Below, in pieces: positions 24,671 through 35,436 of a stretch of 64,000 nucleotides of DNA. Source of the DNA: Antitrichia curtipendula (lineage: Eukaryota; Streptophyta; Bryopsida; Hypnales; Leucodontaceae). The notes below the pieces were generated by a model. It did no database searches. It was given only the letters and a program-made list of their open reading frames with translations, and had not been told where the DNA came from. Positions within the stretch are counted from its first letter, which is position 1. Each line of letters begins with the position of its first letter. The stretch lies in the NCBI GenBank assembly GCA_951230915.1, contig OX579640.1, forward strand, positions 17,008,981-17,072,980, in the 5' to 3' direction. The position numbers and the translations under genes were made by a program.

Positions 24671-24856
24671 CCTCACAGTAAATTCTCAGTTATACTTCTG
24701 TAACCCTACTTTTCATTCTACGACTACTTAGCGACTATAACAATATAGTCGTCAAATCTGGTGCAAATACAGAGGGATATAGTCGCAGAGTAGTTGAATA
24801 GAACACGTAGTTGCATTTGAATCGGTTGTGAAAGACCGCTTTTTCTTCCAGTGAAG

Positions 24857-26197
24857 TGGCGTCCCCACATAGTCATGTAGATTAAATTGTTGTTCAGCCC
24901 TTGTTTTTGTCATGAGCGTCCTTCGTGTTCGTCGGTTCGGTTTAGAAACTATGCCACTGTTGTGTGTATGTGTGTTTGGCATTTGCTTTTCTGTGAGCAC
25001 ACCTAGAAGTTTGCTTTGTTTGCTGACAATTATATTCCATGGAGTCTGGAGGGACGAGGATTTTGGTCAAGATGCAGTTGCAAAAGTAGTACAGTTGGTG
25101 GACTTCACCCAAATGAAAGGACTGAAAATGCTGCAAAATCTACAAATACATTAGATTCACTATAAGAACCCTATATTTTAGGTGACATTTTGTAATTTTT
25201 TTAAACAGATTTTAGGTGATGTCCATTGCAATAAATTCATGTTTTTATGTCAACATTGATGTTATGTTGGACTTGTTGTTGACATAAAAACATGGATTTG
25301 TTGCAATAGATGTCATCTAAAATTCGTTTTAAAAAATCACAAAATGTCACCTAAAACACGGGTTTCTTATAGTGACTAGTTTGATTGAACCATTGCACCG
25401 CCTCTTGTCCAAGTATTAGATCTTGATTTACAAGATGTCAAATAACCTCTACAATAATGTAAAGGCCAAGGTTTATTTTTTCCTTGCTCTCTTTATCTTT
25501 GTGTTTTTGGTAGTGTTGCTAGTTTGTAGCAGCAATAATTGATTCCATAATTTTCTAGGACGAAATTCACTTTTATTTGGGGATTATTGATTTTCAAAGT
25601 GAGATTGTTTCAAAGTTCATCAAGGGCTTTCAATCACTTCATTCTTCCACTCCTTCATATACTCTTCCTTCTATGCATTGTCCATGAGGTGCTCTTTTTT
25701 AATAAAACCAGACAATTGTACATGTGCGCAGAATGAATTATGGAAAAGTAAATTTGTTAATAATAGTGTGCTCCATTTATTCATTTGATGTAAATGTATT
25801 TGTTTGAAAATTCAAAGTGAGCTTTGAAATATCTTTTGTAAGAGTTTAAGCTAGTTAACATTCACCATTAAAAGTGTTAAAACTCATGTTGAAGAAGATT
25901 TTGTTGATCATTGTTGACTTGCATCTTGTGGAGGTCCCCGAGTTATGCCGTTGACCCTTTGGGATTTTGTTATTTTTTTGTTATTGCACTGATTTTTCAT
26001 CATCTTTGTTTTCACACCATTGTCAAAATTTCGTCGAGTTTAGGTTAAAGTTTTGAGGTCAAGGAACACATGATCTCTTATAAGCTTTTTTTAACACATT
26101 ACAAATTAGGAATGTAAGAAACTGTTGCTAAAGATTGGTTTGTGAATTGTGGCGATTGATTTGACAAAGTATTGTAGACATACAACATGTTGTGGTT
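24857..26197. other. Spacer between two CACTA elements
   Basis: No gene is supported. The spacer contains a CACTA-ended MITE at 25158-25374 and otherwise AT-rich unique-looking DNA. Confidence 0.5.
25158..25374. mobile_element. CACTA-ended foldback MITE, 217 bp
   Basis: It begins CACTATAAGAACC and ends GGTTTCTTATAGTG; the arms are inverted copies around a short loop (blocks TTTTAGGTGA and TCACCTAAAA; TTTTTATGTCAAC and GTTGACATAAAAA). The flanking trinucleotides are ATT and ACT, one mismatch from a perfect duplication. The core block is shared with the MITE at 8182-8387, so the two belong to one family. Confidence 0.78.
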
Positions 26198-27305
26198 CAC
26201 TACAAGAAAACGAGGGGTTTTGCAACTACACTGTGCAACTCATTTTGTAGTTGCATAGGTCGTTTGCAACTAGGTGATAATTTGGAGCCCGCAATTGCAA
26301 TAGACAAGTTGCATGAGTTGCAAAGCAATTGCAAAAAATTTCAAAGTTGTTTATCATTTGATAGTATACTTGAAAGTTCATCAATGAACTTATGATGTGG
26401 TTGCTTTTGTGGAAGTCATTTGTGTGCAACTAGTTTGCAACTGGTTTGCAATTGTTTGCAACTGGTTTACAATTGGTTTGCGACTGGTGTACACCTAGTT
26501 TGCGTCTTTGTGACTTGTAGATTTAAAATTTTAATTTCAAAGATTTGTAAATTCTAAATTTCAGATCTATCTTTTTTTTTAGATCGCCAAATCTAGAAAT
26601 ATCTTAAACTTTAAATATTTATAGATTTTTGTACATTATAAAATTCTACAACTTGTAGAAATATACAAAGTGTAAAAATCTACAAAATATATAAATATTA
26701 GAATTTCATTATCAAAATTCATTACAATACTGCTACAACTTACAATTCTTATATATTCAACCGAATGGTATTCTTGACAATTGATGTGGGACAATTAATA
26801 AAAGACTTAATAGTAGTTGCATTTTAGTTGTTTTCTAGTTGCATGCTAGTTTTTTCAAGTTAAAGTCTAGTTGTTTTTAAGTCAAACACTAGTCGAATTG
26901 TAATTGCAATGTAGTTGTAGTCTAGTTGCACTATAGTTGCAATCCAATTGCAGTCCAGTTGCAATCTAGTTGCATTCTAGTTGCAATCTAGTTGCATTCT
27001 AGTTAAATTGCTATCAAATTTAAATTACATGCATTTGTAGATAGGCACATTGGACTCTACAGAACGTAAAATTGTCCACATAGACAATTGTGATGAAGAT
27101 TGGATGTAAAGTACCTCACATCAACTCTTTTGTTACATTCCCGTATGCGTAACTACATGTTGCGACTACTTTGCAACTATTTTGCAACTACAGTGTAACT
27201 ATGTCAAAATTGGTGCAAATATAGAGGATTGTAGTTGCAGGGCAATTGCATAGGACATGTAGTTGCATTTCAGTCGGTTGTAGCGGACACGGGTTTTTTC
27301 TAGTG
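26198..27305. mobile_element. 1.1 kb deletion derivative of the CACTA element
   Basis: The first 130 bp are about nine-tenths identical to the start of the 6.1 kb element (both begin CACTACAAGAAAACGAGG), and the last 110 bp match its end, finishing TTTTTTCTAGTG. The target duplication GTT flanks it (26195-26197 and 27306-27308). It has only subterminal AGTTGCA repeats and no coding region, as expected for an internally deleted non-autonomous copy that would depend on transposase in trans. Confidence 0.88.
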
Positions 27306-27555
27306 GTTGTTATAGGATATTGCAAAAGGCCAAATCTTTCCTTGCTTGATTCTATGCCATTTGTTCAAATGAATCCAACATTCTTGTTGTTACAATGATT
27401 TGCCACCATCTACTCACATTAGTATCAAGGGCAGAGTTCGAGTGAAGAAGTGACAACAAGTGACTACATGGTGAAGGGTAGAGTACAAGTGAAAGCACAA
27501 CTACTGTAGGATGAAGGACCAAGTGTAGGTGAAGGGACAACAAAAAGTGACTACA

Positions 27556-27610
27556 TGGATGAAGATTTGAGGGCGAGTGAAAGGCGACAATGCCCTCAAA
27601 TCTTCATCCA
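27556..27610. repeat. 19-bp perfect inverted repeat (hairpin)
   Basis: TGGATGAAGATTTGAGGGC at 27556-27574 is exactly reversed and complemented at 27592-27610, with a 17-nt loop. No run of T follows in a way that would mark a known terminator type, so it is recorded as a structural repeat only. Confidence 0.65.
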
Positions 27611-27639
27611 CGTATGGTCACCATGGTGAAAATTTAAAG

Positions 27640-29030
27640 ATTTTATATAATCGTCCGTCTTTTTTAAATTAACATGACAAATAATACATGAGTACAATGA
27701 GTCATTGAAAATTGCAATAAAAAATTGCCAAATTTCTAACTTAAATCTCCTCCTATTAATTTTTACTTATAAAATCAAATTGACAAATAATTCATGATTA
27801 GAAAGAGTTTAGAAAAATTGCAAAAAATAAATAGGAAAGTTTTTATCTAAATATCCACTTTTTATTTTTATTTTTTAAACCAATGTAACACATAATATAT
27901 GGGAAGGATGATTCTTTTTTAATTACAAAATATAATTGAACATGTTCTTACTTCAGTTTCCACCGAGTAAATTTTATTTTAAAATCAAAGTGACAAATAA
28001 TATACAAGTAGAATTATTCATTGAGAATTGCAAAAAATAAATAAAAAATCTTTTACTTAAATCTCCACCTTTTATTTTCTATTTTTCAAATCAATGCAAC
28101 AAATTATTCAAAATTAATAGAATTCTTTAAAAATTGCAAAAATTACATAAAGAATTTTTAAATTATTTTTCTATCATTTATTTTGAATTTCCATCCATTT
28201 TTTATATTTATAAAATTAAACTACCAAATAATTCATTATTAAGAAGAATTTGGTAGAATTGTCAAAAAATAAATCAAAAATTCTTACTTAAATCACCACC
28301 TTTTATTATTATTATTAGATCAATGTAAAAAGTAATGCATAAATATAATGATTCTTTGAGATTATAAAACATAAATAGGTACATTCTTACTTCAATTTGC
28401 ATCCTTCATTTTTATTTTCAAAATCAACATGACAAGTAATTTACAATTAAAAAGATTCTTTAAAAATTGCAAAAATTAAAAGGGAAAGTTCTTACTTAAA
28501 TCATCATCATTTACTTTGTATTTATAAAATCAAAATGAAATGATTAGGAGGAGCCTTGAAGAATTGTAAAAAATAAGTAGAATTTTTTTTATATAAATGT
28601 GCACCATTTGTGTTTCATATTTATAGTCAAAGTGACAAATAATTTTTAATTAGGAAGAGTCTTGGAAGCTCAGAAAAAATAAAACAGAAATTTTTTTATT
28701 TAAAATCTCCATTTTTATTTTTTATTTATATTATCAACACGAAAATGATTTATAATGATGAAGGCTCTCAAAGAATAGTCAAAAATTAAAAGGGAAATAT
28801 CTTACCTAAATTACCACCATTTATTTTTAATTTTTAATTAGTATAACAATTTATTTATAAATCATAATTAGAAAGACTCCATAAAAATTGCAAATACTAA
28901 AAGAAGACGGTCTTTCTTAAATCTCCACCATCTATTTTTTGTTTTTAGATTTACTTTACAAATGATTAATTAGTAGAATGATTCTTTGAGAATTGCAAAA
29001 TGAAAATGGATAACTTTATAAGAAGAATGA
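27640..29030. repeat. Degenerate satellite-like array, about 105-bp monomers
   Basis: A unit carrying AAATCTCCACC, TTTTATTTTT, TGACAAATAATTCA and GAATTGCAAAAAATAAAT recurs about every 98-112 bp (one step of 132). Matching points lie near 27744, 27849, 27955, 28057, 28160, 28292, 28392, 28497, 28595, 28703, 28807 and 28919. The copies have diverged considerably, so the array is old. It sits between the smaller CACTA element and the right copy of the long inverted repeat. Confidence 0.72.
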
Positions 29031-29539
29031 TGCCTAAAGAAGGCCCTTAAATTTAAACCAACAATGATGTCATTATTAAGTAAAATTAAATAAATCACAA
29101 TCCTAGACTCCTAGCTAGCCGAATTTTAGCTAGCCAAGGGATTGAAATTATTAGATTATTAATATTATTGATGTAAAACATTTTTTTAAATCAGCAATTG
29201 ACATTAGTTGGTCAAATTTTACATTTTTTAGGAACCATTTTTCTCATAATGACCAATGGTAGTGCATCACTCAAGGAAGCACTTGACTTTTCAAAGCCAT
29301 GTTATTCTTAACTCTCGCCTATATGGTATCCATTACAATAACAATAATTGCACCCGACCAATCACTCCCACCATCAAAGTTTAGTTGCATGTAGTGGAGT
29401 AAGCCTCTTAGAATAAAATTATATAATTCCAAATGAAAGGTCTATTGATCCGATGACATACTTGTATTTCATCCATGTGGTGTGTAAAGATAGTTTTAAT
29501 ATCATACAATTAGAATCTTAAGGCATACAATTTTTATTG

Positions 29540-29905
29540 GGTCTTTAGTGATCAATGCATCTTATAAAAGTAAAATATGTGTTGTATGGTTGCATAGATT
29601 GGCAATCCCATGGACTTTGTTTTTTTAATGAAATTATTAGTATTTAGATGAATGGAATGACATTTCATCAAAAATCTAGAAATATATTGATGTAACAAAT
29701 TTTGTCACTTTTATAAAGATAAAAAGTTCTTCTATTTTAGAAAATTGATATTTCAAAAAAAATCATTATTTTATTAAATAATACAATATATACCTACATG
29801 GCTTCCAAAGAATGTAATAAAGAAGTCATTTCTTCTAAAATTGAATGTATCTCCCATCTAGTTTCAGACATTAACCAATCATGTGTGTATATATATACAA
29901 ATTTG
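29540..29905 (-). repeat. Right copy of the 12-kb-spaced inverted repeat
   Basis: Read on the minus strand, this segment matches 17690-18243 with only scattered differences; conserved blocks include TCATCAAAAATCTAGAAATA (plus strand) and CCCATGGACTTTG. It lacks the roughly 180-bp segment found near 17766-17945 in the left copy. No coding region is present. Confidence 0.8.
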
Positions 29906-30489
29906 ACTCATACAAGGAAAAAAACTCAATATTCTAAAATGAAGAAACTTATCATTGGAGTGACAAGTCATTTAAATATATAAAATTATAGAATATGCAT
30001 TAAATATCATTCATTCATCTAAATACATCTAAACGCAAAGGTCACCTATATGGTTAAATTAACCTATTAAGTACAATTTTTAGGTGATACATTTATCAAA
30101 TAATTCTACTAGTAAGTATGTGATTATATAATGTTGGATGTCATTTTACAATATGTAGGACCCAAAAACAGGGTTGCTAAAGTATGAGTAGGGAGCGTTG
30201 AGCAATGAGTGTTGAGCATTCAGAATTTTTAAAAAAACTTATGAAAAACTTATAATTTTTTCCATAAGAAGCCTAGGTTCATGGTTTATTATAAAAATAT
30301 AGCCCTATAAATGCACCCAAAAAAGATGAATGGAGATGAATGCAAATGAATGGAAGTGGATGAATTATTTTTAGTTGACTTTATTGGATGAAATATATTT
30401 GTCCATGACATTGAATGAAAAGGAATTTGGAGGATTGTTGGATGATTGGGACTATAAAATCAATTGTTAAAATAAGTGTCAATTACCAA

Positions 30490-31200
30490 GTATCTCAGAT
30501 CCAAGATTTTTGAAAACTATGGACCTATGCTTACGTGGTGTTATGAAACTATTTAAGCTGAAGGTACCATTTCTAATTGTAGTTTATGATTCTTTTCAAG
30601 CATTGTTAACCCCTAAAGGACCAACATGCGTTTTTTGGCAGTATAGAAATTTTGGGCAGGTACCTGTGACTGCAAATTTTTATATTTTTGGCTGAAATTT
30701 TAATAGATGTTGTATGTGAGGAATATCTTTTATATGCACTAAATTTCATGACATTTGGAAATACGAGTCAAAAGTTATGGCCTAATATTATACTTTTTTT
30801 TCCGGCCGGGCAGTCCGGGCAAATCAGAAAAATCACTTTTTTCAAAAACAAAAATCTGAAATTGGTTTTCTAGAGTTATATATACATGGAAAGCTTTTAA
30901 TCATTCCATTTTGACCAATGAGTCAAAAATTATGAGGAGTTTTAGTTTGCGGGCAGTTATGGAATCTCTACTCTAAAATAAACTTTGAAGTCCTTTATTT
31001 TACTCAATTTTCAATATTTTTTGCAAAAAATAAAATCATAGGATGTAGATTGTTTATTACAACATTTTGACTATTGGGATTAGCATTTTCTAATTCCATA
31101 TCTAAATTTTTAACAATTTTGTATTTTGAATCATTCTCTATTGTGTTCTTTTTCCTATTTTTTTCCTATATGTTGTATAATTTCACAACCTACATTCTAA
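30490..31200 (+). repeat. Dispersed non-coding repeat, copy 1
   Basis: This segment is found again in reverse complement at about 51050-51490 and 51530-51860. Shared blocks include GGTTTTCTAGAG, GGAAAGCTTTTAATCATTCC, ACTCTAAAATAAACTTTGAA, TAGATTGTTTATTACAAC and CCTATATGTTGTA. It has no long open frame. The family is not one I recognise. Confidence 0.72.
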
Positions 31201-31242
31201 GTTTCAAATCTCCAAATGAGCTCCAAAATAGTCCAAAATAGT

Positions 31243-31712
31243 GACCTCGTTAACAAGGTCAGCCCAAATCAACATTCTCAAAAGAGAATTGTGAACCTAC
31301 ATTCTAAGTTTGTAATTTGTAAATGAGCTACAAAATAGTCCGTAATAGTGACCTCGTTAACGAGGTCAAGTTTTACAGCCCAAACCTATGTTTTAAAAAA
31401 AAATTGTAAACCTACACTCTAAATTTGTAATCTCCAAATGAGCTTCAAAATTGTCCAAAATTGTGACCTCGTTAATGAGGTCAAATTTACAACCACAACA
31501 ACAATTTCAATTTTTTGGGATAAACCTACAGTCTAAATTTGTAATCTCTAAGTGAGCTCCCAAAATTGCCAACAATAGTGACCGCGTTGACGAGGTCAAG
31601 TTTTACAGTTGAAATCAATATTTAAAAATAAAATTAAAATGATGCATCAAAATGTGCAACGTCTTAATGAGCTCCGAAACTACTAGCAATAGTGACCTTG
31701 TTAATGAGGTCA
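31243..31712. repeat. Five-copy tandem array with palindromic core
   Basis: Five units start their core at 31243, 31350, 31465, 31580 and 31693 (steps 107, 115, 115 and 113 bp). The best core, at 31350, is the perfect 18-bp palindrome GACCTCGTTAACGAGGTC; the others carry one to three changes. Around it AAATGAGCTCC, AATAGT and AAGTTTTACA are also conserved. The palindrome is better conserved than the flanking unit. Confidence 0.78.
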
Positions 31713-33598
31713 AGTTTTACAACCTAAAAAACCCATGTAGAAGATAAAATACAACACCTCTAGAAGATTTGTTGTGACTTGAGTTTCCATTGCATTGCCG
31801 CCTTTGCTGCACTCCTCTGAGTCTTCTCCATCCTTGTGCAACAAGGCGCTCCTTAAGTTCATAGTGGAGGTAACAAGGAGCAACTCTAAACCAAAACACA
31901 ACAATGCAAAAAGAAGATAACTATGCAAAAGCAAACCCTAATCTAGCCCACTAAGCTGATCTTTGGCCTCAAAAAAAAAAAAAGATTGATAGATACAAGG
32001 TATAGGAATCTTTTGAATAAAATCTGTGATTTCAAAGACTTTGACTCCAAATTTTTTTACACATAGATTATAACCTCACATATCACCCCTATTGTTTCCA
32101 CATTTTTTGAAGTCATGAGCAATTTTACAAAAATTGGCAAAGTCCCTTGAAAATACACAGGCAAGATTTGGCCGAAAAATCAGCCGATTCTGAAGATTTC
32201 AGAGAAGATTCCAAGATGCTTAATTCGTTTTTAGGCCGTAAATCATTCAAAAACTCTCCATTTTTTGCATGCTATATACCATTGGAAACGTCTTCTCGGA
32301 ATACACGATATGATGTTTGGTGCCAAATGCACCACTAAGAATAAAATTCATTGATACGTAAATTCAAATCCTCACACTCTAATGGCTTGAGTACTACCAA
32401 TAAATAAATTAACTTACCAACTTTGCGTTTTGCACTAGCAACATATGTTTCTTTAGTACACTTGATTGGAGTATGTCCGCTTGAATTTCATCCACACTTT
32501 CAGGCTCCGCTATATCCGTTCTTTCACTATTTTTTGTCAAACTATCCCCACATTCAAAATGACCACCTGCAATTCTGTCATCCTCATACAACAAGGTCCG
32601 AACAATGCTATTCATCTCAACAGCATTGGTCTTCTGCAAGCATATGAGCATCTTTGATTTCTCTAACTACTTTTTACTAGAGAAGCAAAGACTTGCCTTA
32701 CGTCTCTTCCTACAAGAATCCTTTGGCATTCCTCCAACTAAAAAACAAACAAGTAGAAAACGAATTCTACTTTTTCATTGACAACTTTGCAATCTCTTCA
32801 ATATAAAGCACTCTTGGAATGTAATGAACGTATTTTCATTTGATTCATTTTAGCTTCTTTGGACAAAAAGACATCTACTTACTATGACATAAATAATCAC
32901 TAAGATCATCCCTTCTTTGTTCAATTGCTTCATAATCACTATTACATTTGAATGTATCACCCCTACATTCAAAAAGGCCTCTATATGTTGGCCTATCATC
33001 AAACTTCATTTCTGAGTGCGGTGCTATTTACAATTAATAATTCTAAAGATTGTGTAAAGATAACTATAAATAAATAAATTGTTGGCCGTGCATAAAATCT
33101 TTAAATGTAAGCCTTTCATTTCAATCTCAAATCACCATTATAAAATATTTTAATCCATATCACTACCTCATAGTCATTTACTTACTATCACTAGGAAGCT
33201 TTTGGATCCTTCCATCAATCATATACATGCAATGACATTCAGTATGAGTTTGTAGATTGTATGCACATGCAAGTATGGACATGACACTTGTTCATGGTGA
33301 TGGGTCTAGCATTCCAATTTCATATCCTTGCAACAATGACGGTGTTGCATGGATATCTGCGTTGATTCTTAATATAAGGTACAACTTAGAGCTGTCATCT
33401 CTATGGATAGAAGAGAAAATATTTTATTCCTAAGGACTTGAAGTTGTATCTATTGTTATGCTATTGAAGACCAAGAATGACTCAGAAGATGTCTGGAGAC
33501 TTTCTCCAGGCAAGTACCATGCTTTGGGTACTCCAAAGTTCACTAGGTCGGTGTTGACATAAATTCTTACATCTAGGTCTACAACCTCTATTGTTTAG

Positions 33599-35436
33599 AT
33601 GTCTTGGCCCGGAACTCGTGTAGAGGTGGAATCTTCCAGCCATAGCCATATTGATCTTACAGAGTCTTCCGATGATGACACTATCATTTTCAATGATACA
33701 AGTTGCAAGCTACATACCATACCCGAGAAGTGTAAAGACATTATTTTCAATGCAGAGCACGTTCAGCATAATAGCACGTTGCATCCTTATGTTCATGAAG
33801 GGGCACCTAAGTTTGTAAGCGTTTTGGAGTGCTTTAGAAATATGCAAAGTTGTTGGCGCGCACAAAATGAGTTGAAGTTTATAAACCTCAATACACTTCA
33901 TTGTGAATTTGTCCGACATCTTCCTCAATCATTTAATGGGGATGTGCTTTTTGAGTTACCTTCCTTTCTTCCTTCGATATCCCCTTCTGGAAATCAACCT
34001 AGCTCAACATCCTCATCTTTAGTAGGTCGATAGCTACAATGTATAGACCATAAGTTTGATGACCATAATTGGACACACACCCTACAAACATTGCAAACAA
34101 ATTTGGCCTAAAGTTCCGCTACTTGCTATGTGTGGGCCATCTTGTTTACAAGAACAAAGTCTGCCCTAGACTAATTATAACGAAGTGGCAACAAAAATGA
34201 GACAGAGTAGGAAGGGTCATCACCTAGTGTCTTTCTTGTGGGAGAACACTCTCCATCAAAGTCTAGTCTCATATGTTGGATCTGTAAAGAAGTTTCTTTT
34301 TGCAAAGCTCCATGCCCTTGTCGCATATATAGGGTCTTGAACTCTTTAGACCTTCTTAGAGCTTGTATCCATATTGGTATTCATGATCATCCCGTAGGTA
34401 GGAGCATTTATCGTGATTCTGTTGACTGGACAACGTCTTTGATTAGTCAAGAGGTGTCAAAAACACCTACTGCAACAAATTTGGCCATTCAGCTTGCTAC
34501 TAGCAAGGAATTTCTTGCATCAGAATTGTTCGGAGGAGAAGGATTAGAAAGTCATTGGAAGCCCTTCCATGAAGAGGCTCTTGAGGCTGTCATGGACAAA
34601 TTTCGGATATTCAGTTCACCAAATATTTGAAATACCATCTCTAATTTCCATCATAATACAAGTAGGGGACCTATTGACAACATCATTTCGTTGAAAATGA
34701 GAAGTACATATTTGTTTATTCAAGATAGCGTGTTTCCAGGCCAAGGTAAAGATAAGATTTATCTTTTTAAGATGTCTGAGGAAGGTACGGGAAGTAGAGT
34801 GGATTTGGTAAGATAAATGCAACTTGGTGGAGATTTGTAGAACTCTTGGTGCATGTTTGATCATGTGAAGAGGGTGAAAGGATGGACATCAATGGTTGTC
34901 CACGTATACAATCATGAATTTTGTCAAGTACAAACTATTTGCATCTACGACATGATGAGCTAGGATGCTCAGGCGCAAGAACAAATGTGGAGATTCCTTA
35001 ACTCTGTCATGGCACACCACAGGATTTCTTCTCCGAATTTCAAGGGTTTCATGGTTGACAATGCGATGGCCAACTTGGCATGTTGTTTGTGTGATATATG
35101 GAAGTGGCAACAAGCAAGACTCAATGCAAGATCGAGAACGCTCTTGTTTACTTCATTGGACAATTTTGCTAAATAGACATACAAAAAAATTCATTTGATT
35201 GGAATTCTAAGAAACTCACAAGAAGCTTTGTAAACAATACGAGGATGCAAAGTCGTTGGTGTAAGCAAAAGAACAATACCTTGGAATCAAGGATTGGTGG
35301 CTTTCTTCAAGGGCTGCCTCAAAGAATTATCTCTGAGAACTGGATGATTAGCTCTCGGCGAGTTCACTTGGAGTATCTATTAGAAATCACGTGCAAACAA
35401 AACTTTGGACCCCCCTCTATATTTTTTGAATTTTAA
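33599..35436 (+). pseudogene. Broken transposase-like gene of a plant DNA transposon
   Basis: Fragments in shifting frames line up in order: 33599-34033 (144 codons, ESSDDDTIIF region), 34238-34630 (130 codons, with ACIHIGIHDHPVGRSIYRDS and ATNLAIQLATSKEFLASELF), then 34985-35090 (MWRFLNSVMAHHRISSPNFK, GFMVDNAMAN), a frameshift to VIYGSG and RERSCLLHWT at about 35090-35198, and 35245-35436. The G-F-M-V-D-N-A block and the following C-x-x-H-W-T with HTKK resemble the catalytic part of a MULE-like or related plant transposase; the family assignment is from memory and not firm. Stops and frameshifts show that it is not functional. Confidence 0.55.

Larger units (their letters stand above)
18740..24853. 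mobile_element. CACTA (En/Spm) DNA transposon, 6.1 kb, probably defective
   Basis: The left end is CACTACAAGAAAACG and the right end is CTTTTTCTTCCAGTG, an imperfect terminal inverted repeat of about 14 bp. The trinucleotide AAG flanks both sides (18737-18739 and 24854-24856), the target duplication expected for CACTA elements. Dense arrays of a GCAACT/AGTTGC motif fill both subterminal regions, as typical for transposase-binding sites of this superfamily. The interior holds a DUF4216-like fragment on the plus strand (23203-23930), an En/Spm-like fragment on the minus strand (about 20483-20850) and an unplaced 77-codon minus-strand frame at 21847-22080. I found no complete TNP2-type catalytic domain, so the copy is probably non-autonomous. 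The 1.1 kb element at 26198 is a close relative. Confidence 0.88.
29906..33598. other. AT-rich, repeat-rich DNA without a supported gene
   Basis: Contains the dispersed repeat at 30490-31200 and the palindrome-cored array at 31243-31710. On the minus strand, frames near 32409-32651 and 32880-33010 both contain a D-D-R-x-n-F-E-C-x-x-D pattern (as in DDRIAGGHFECGD), which may be two related exon remnants of a transposon protein; they are interrupted and unassigned. Confidence 0.4.
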
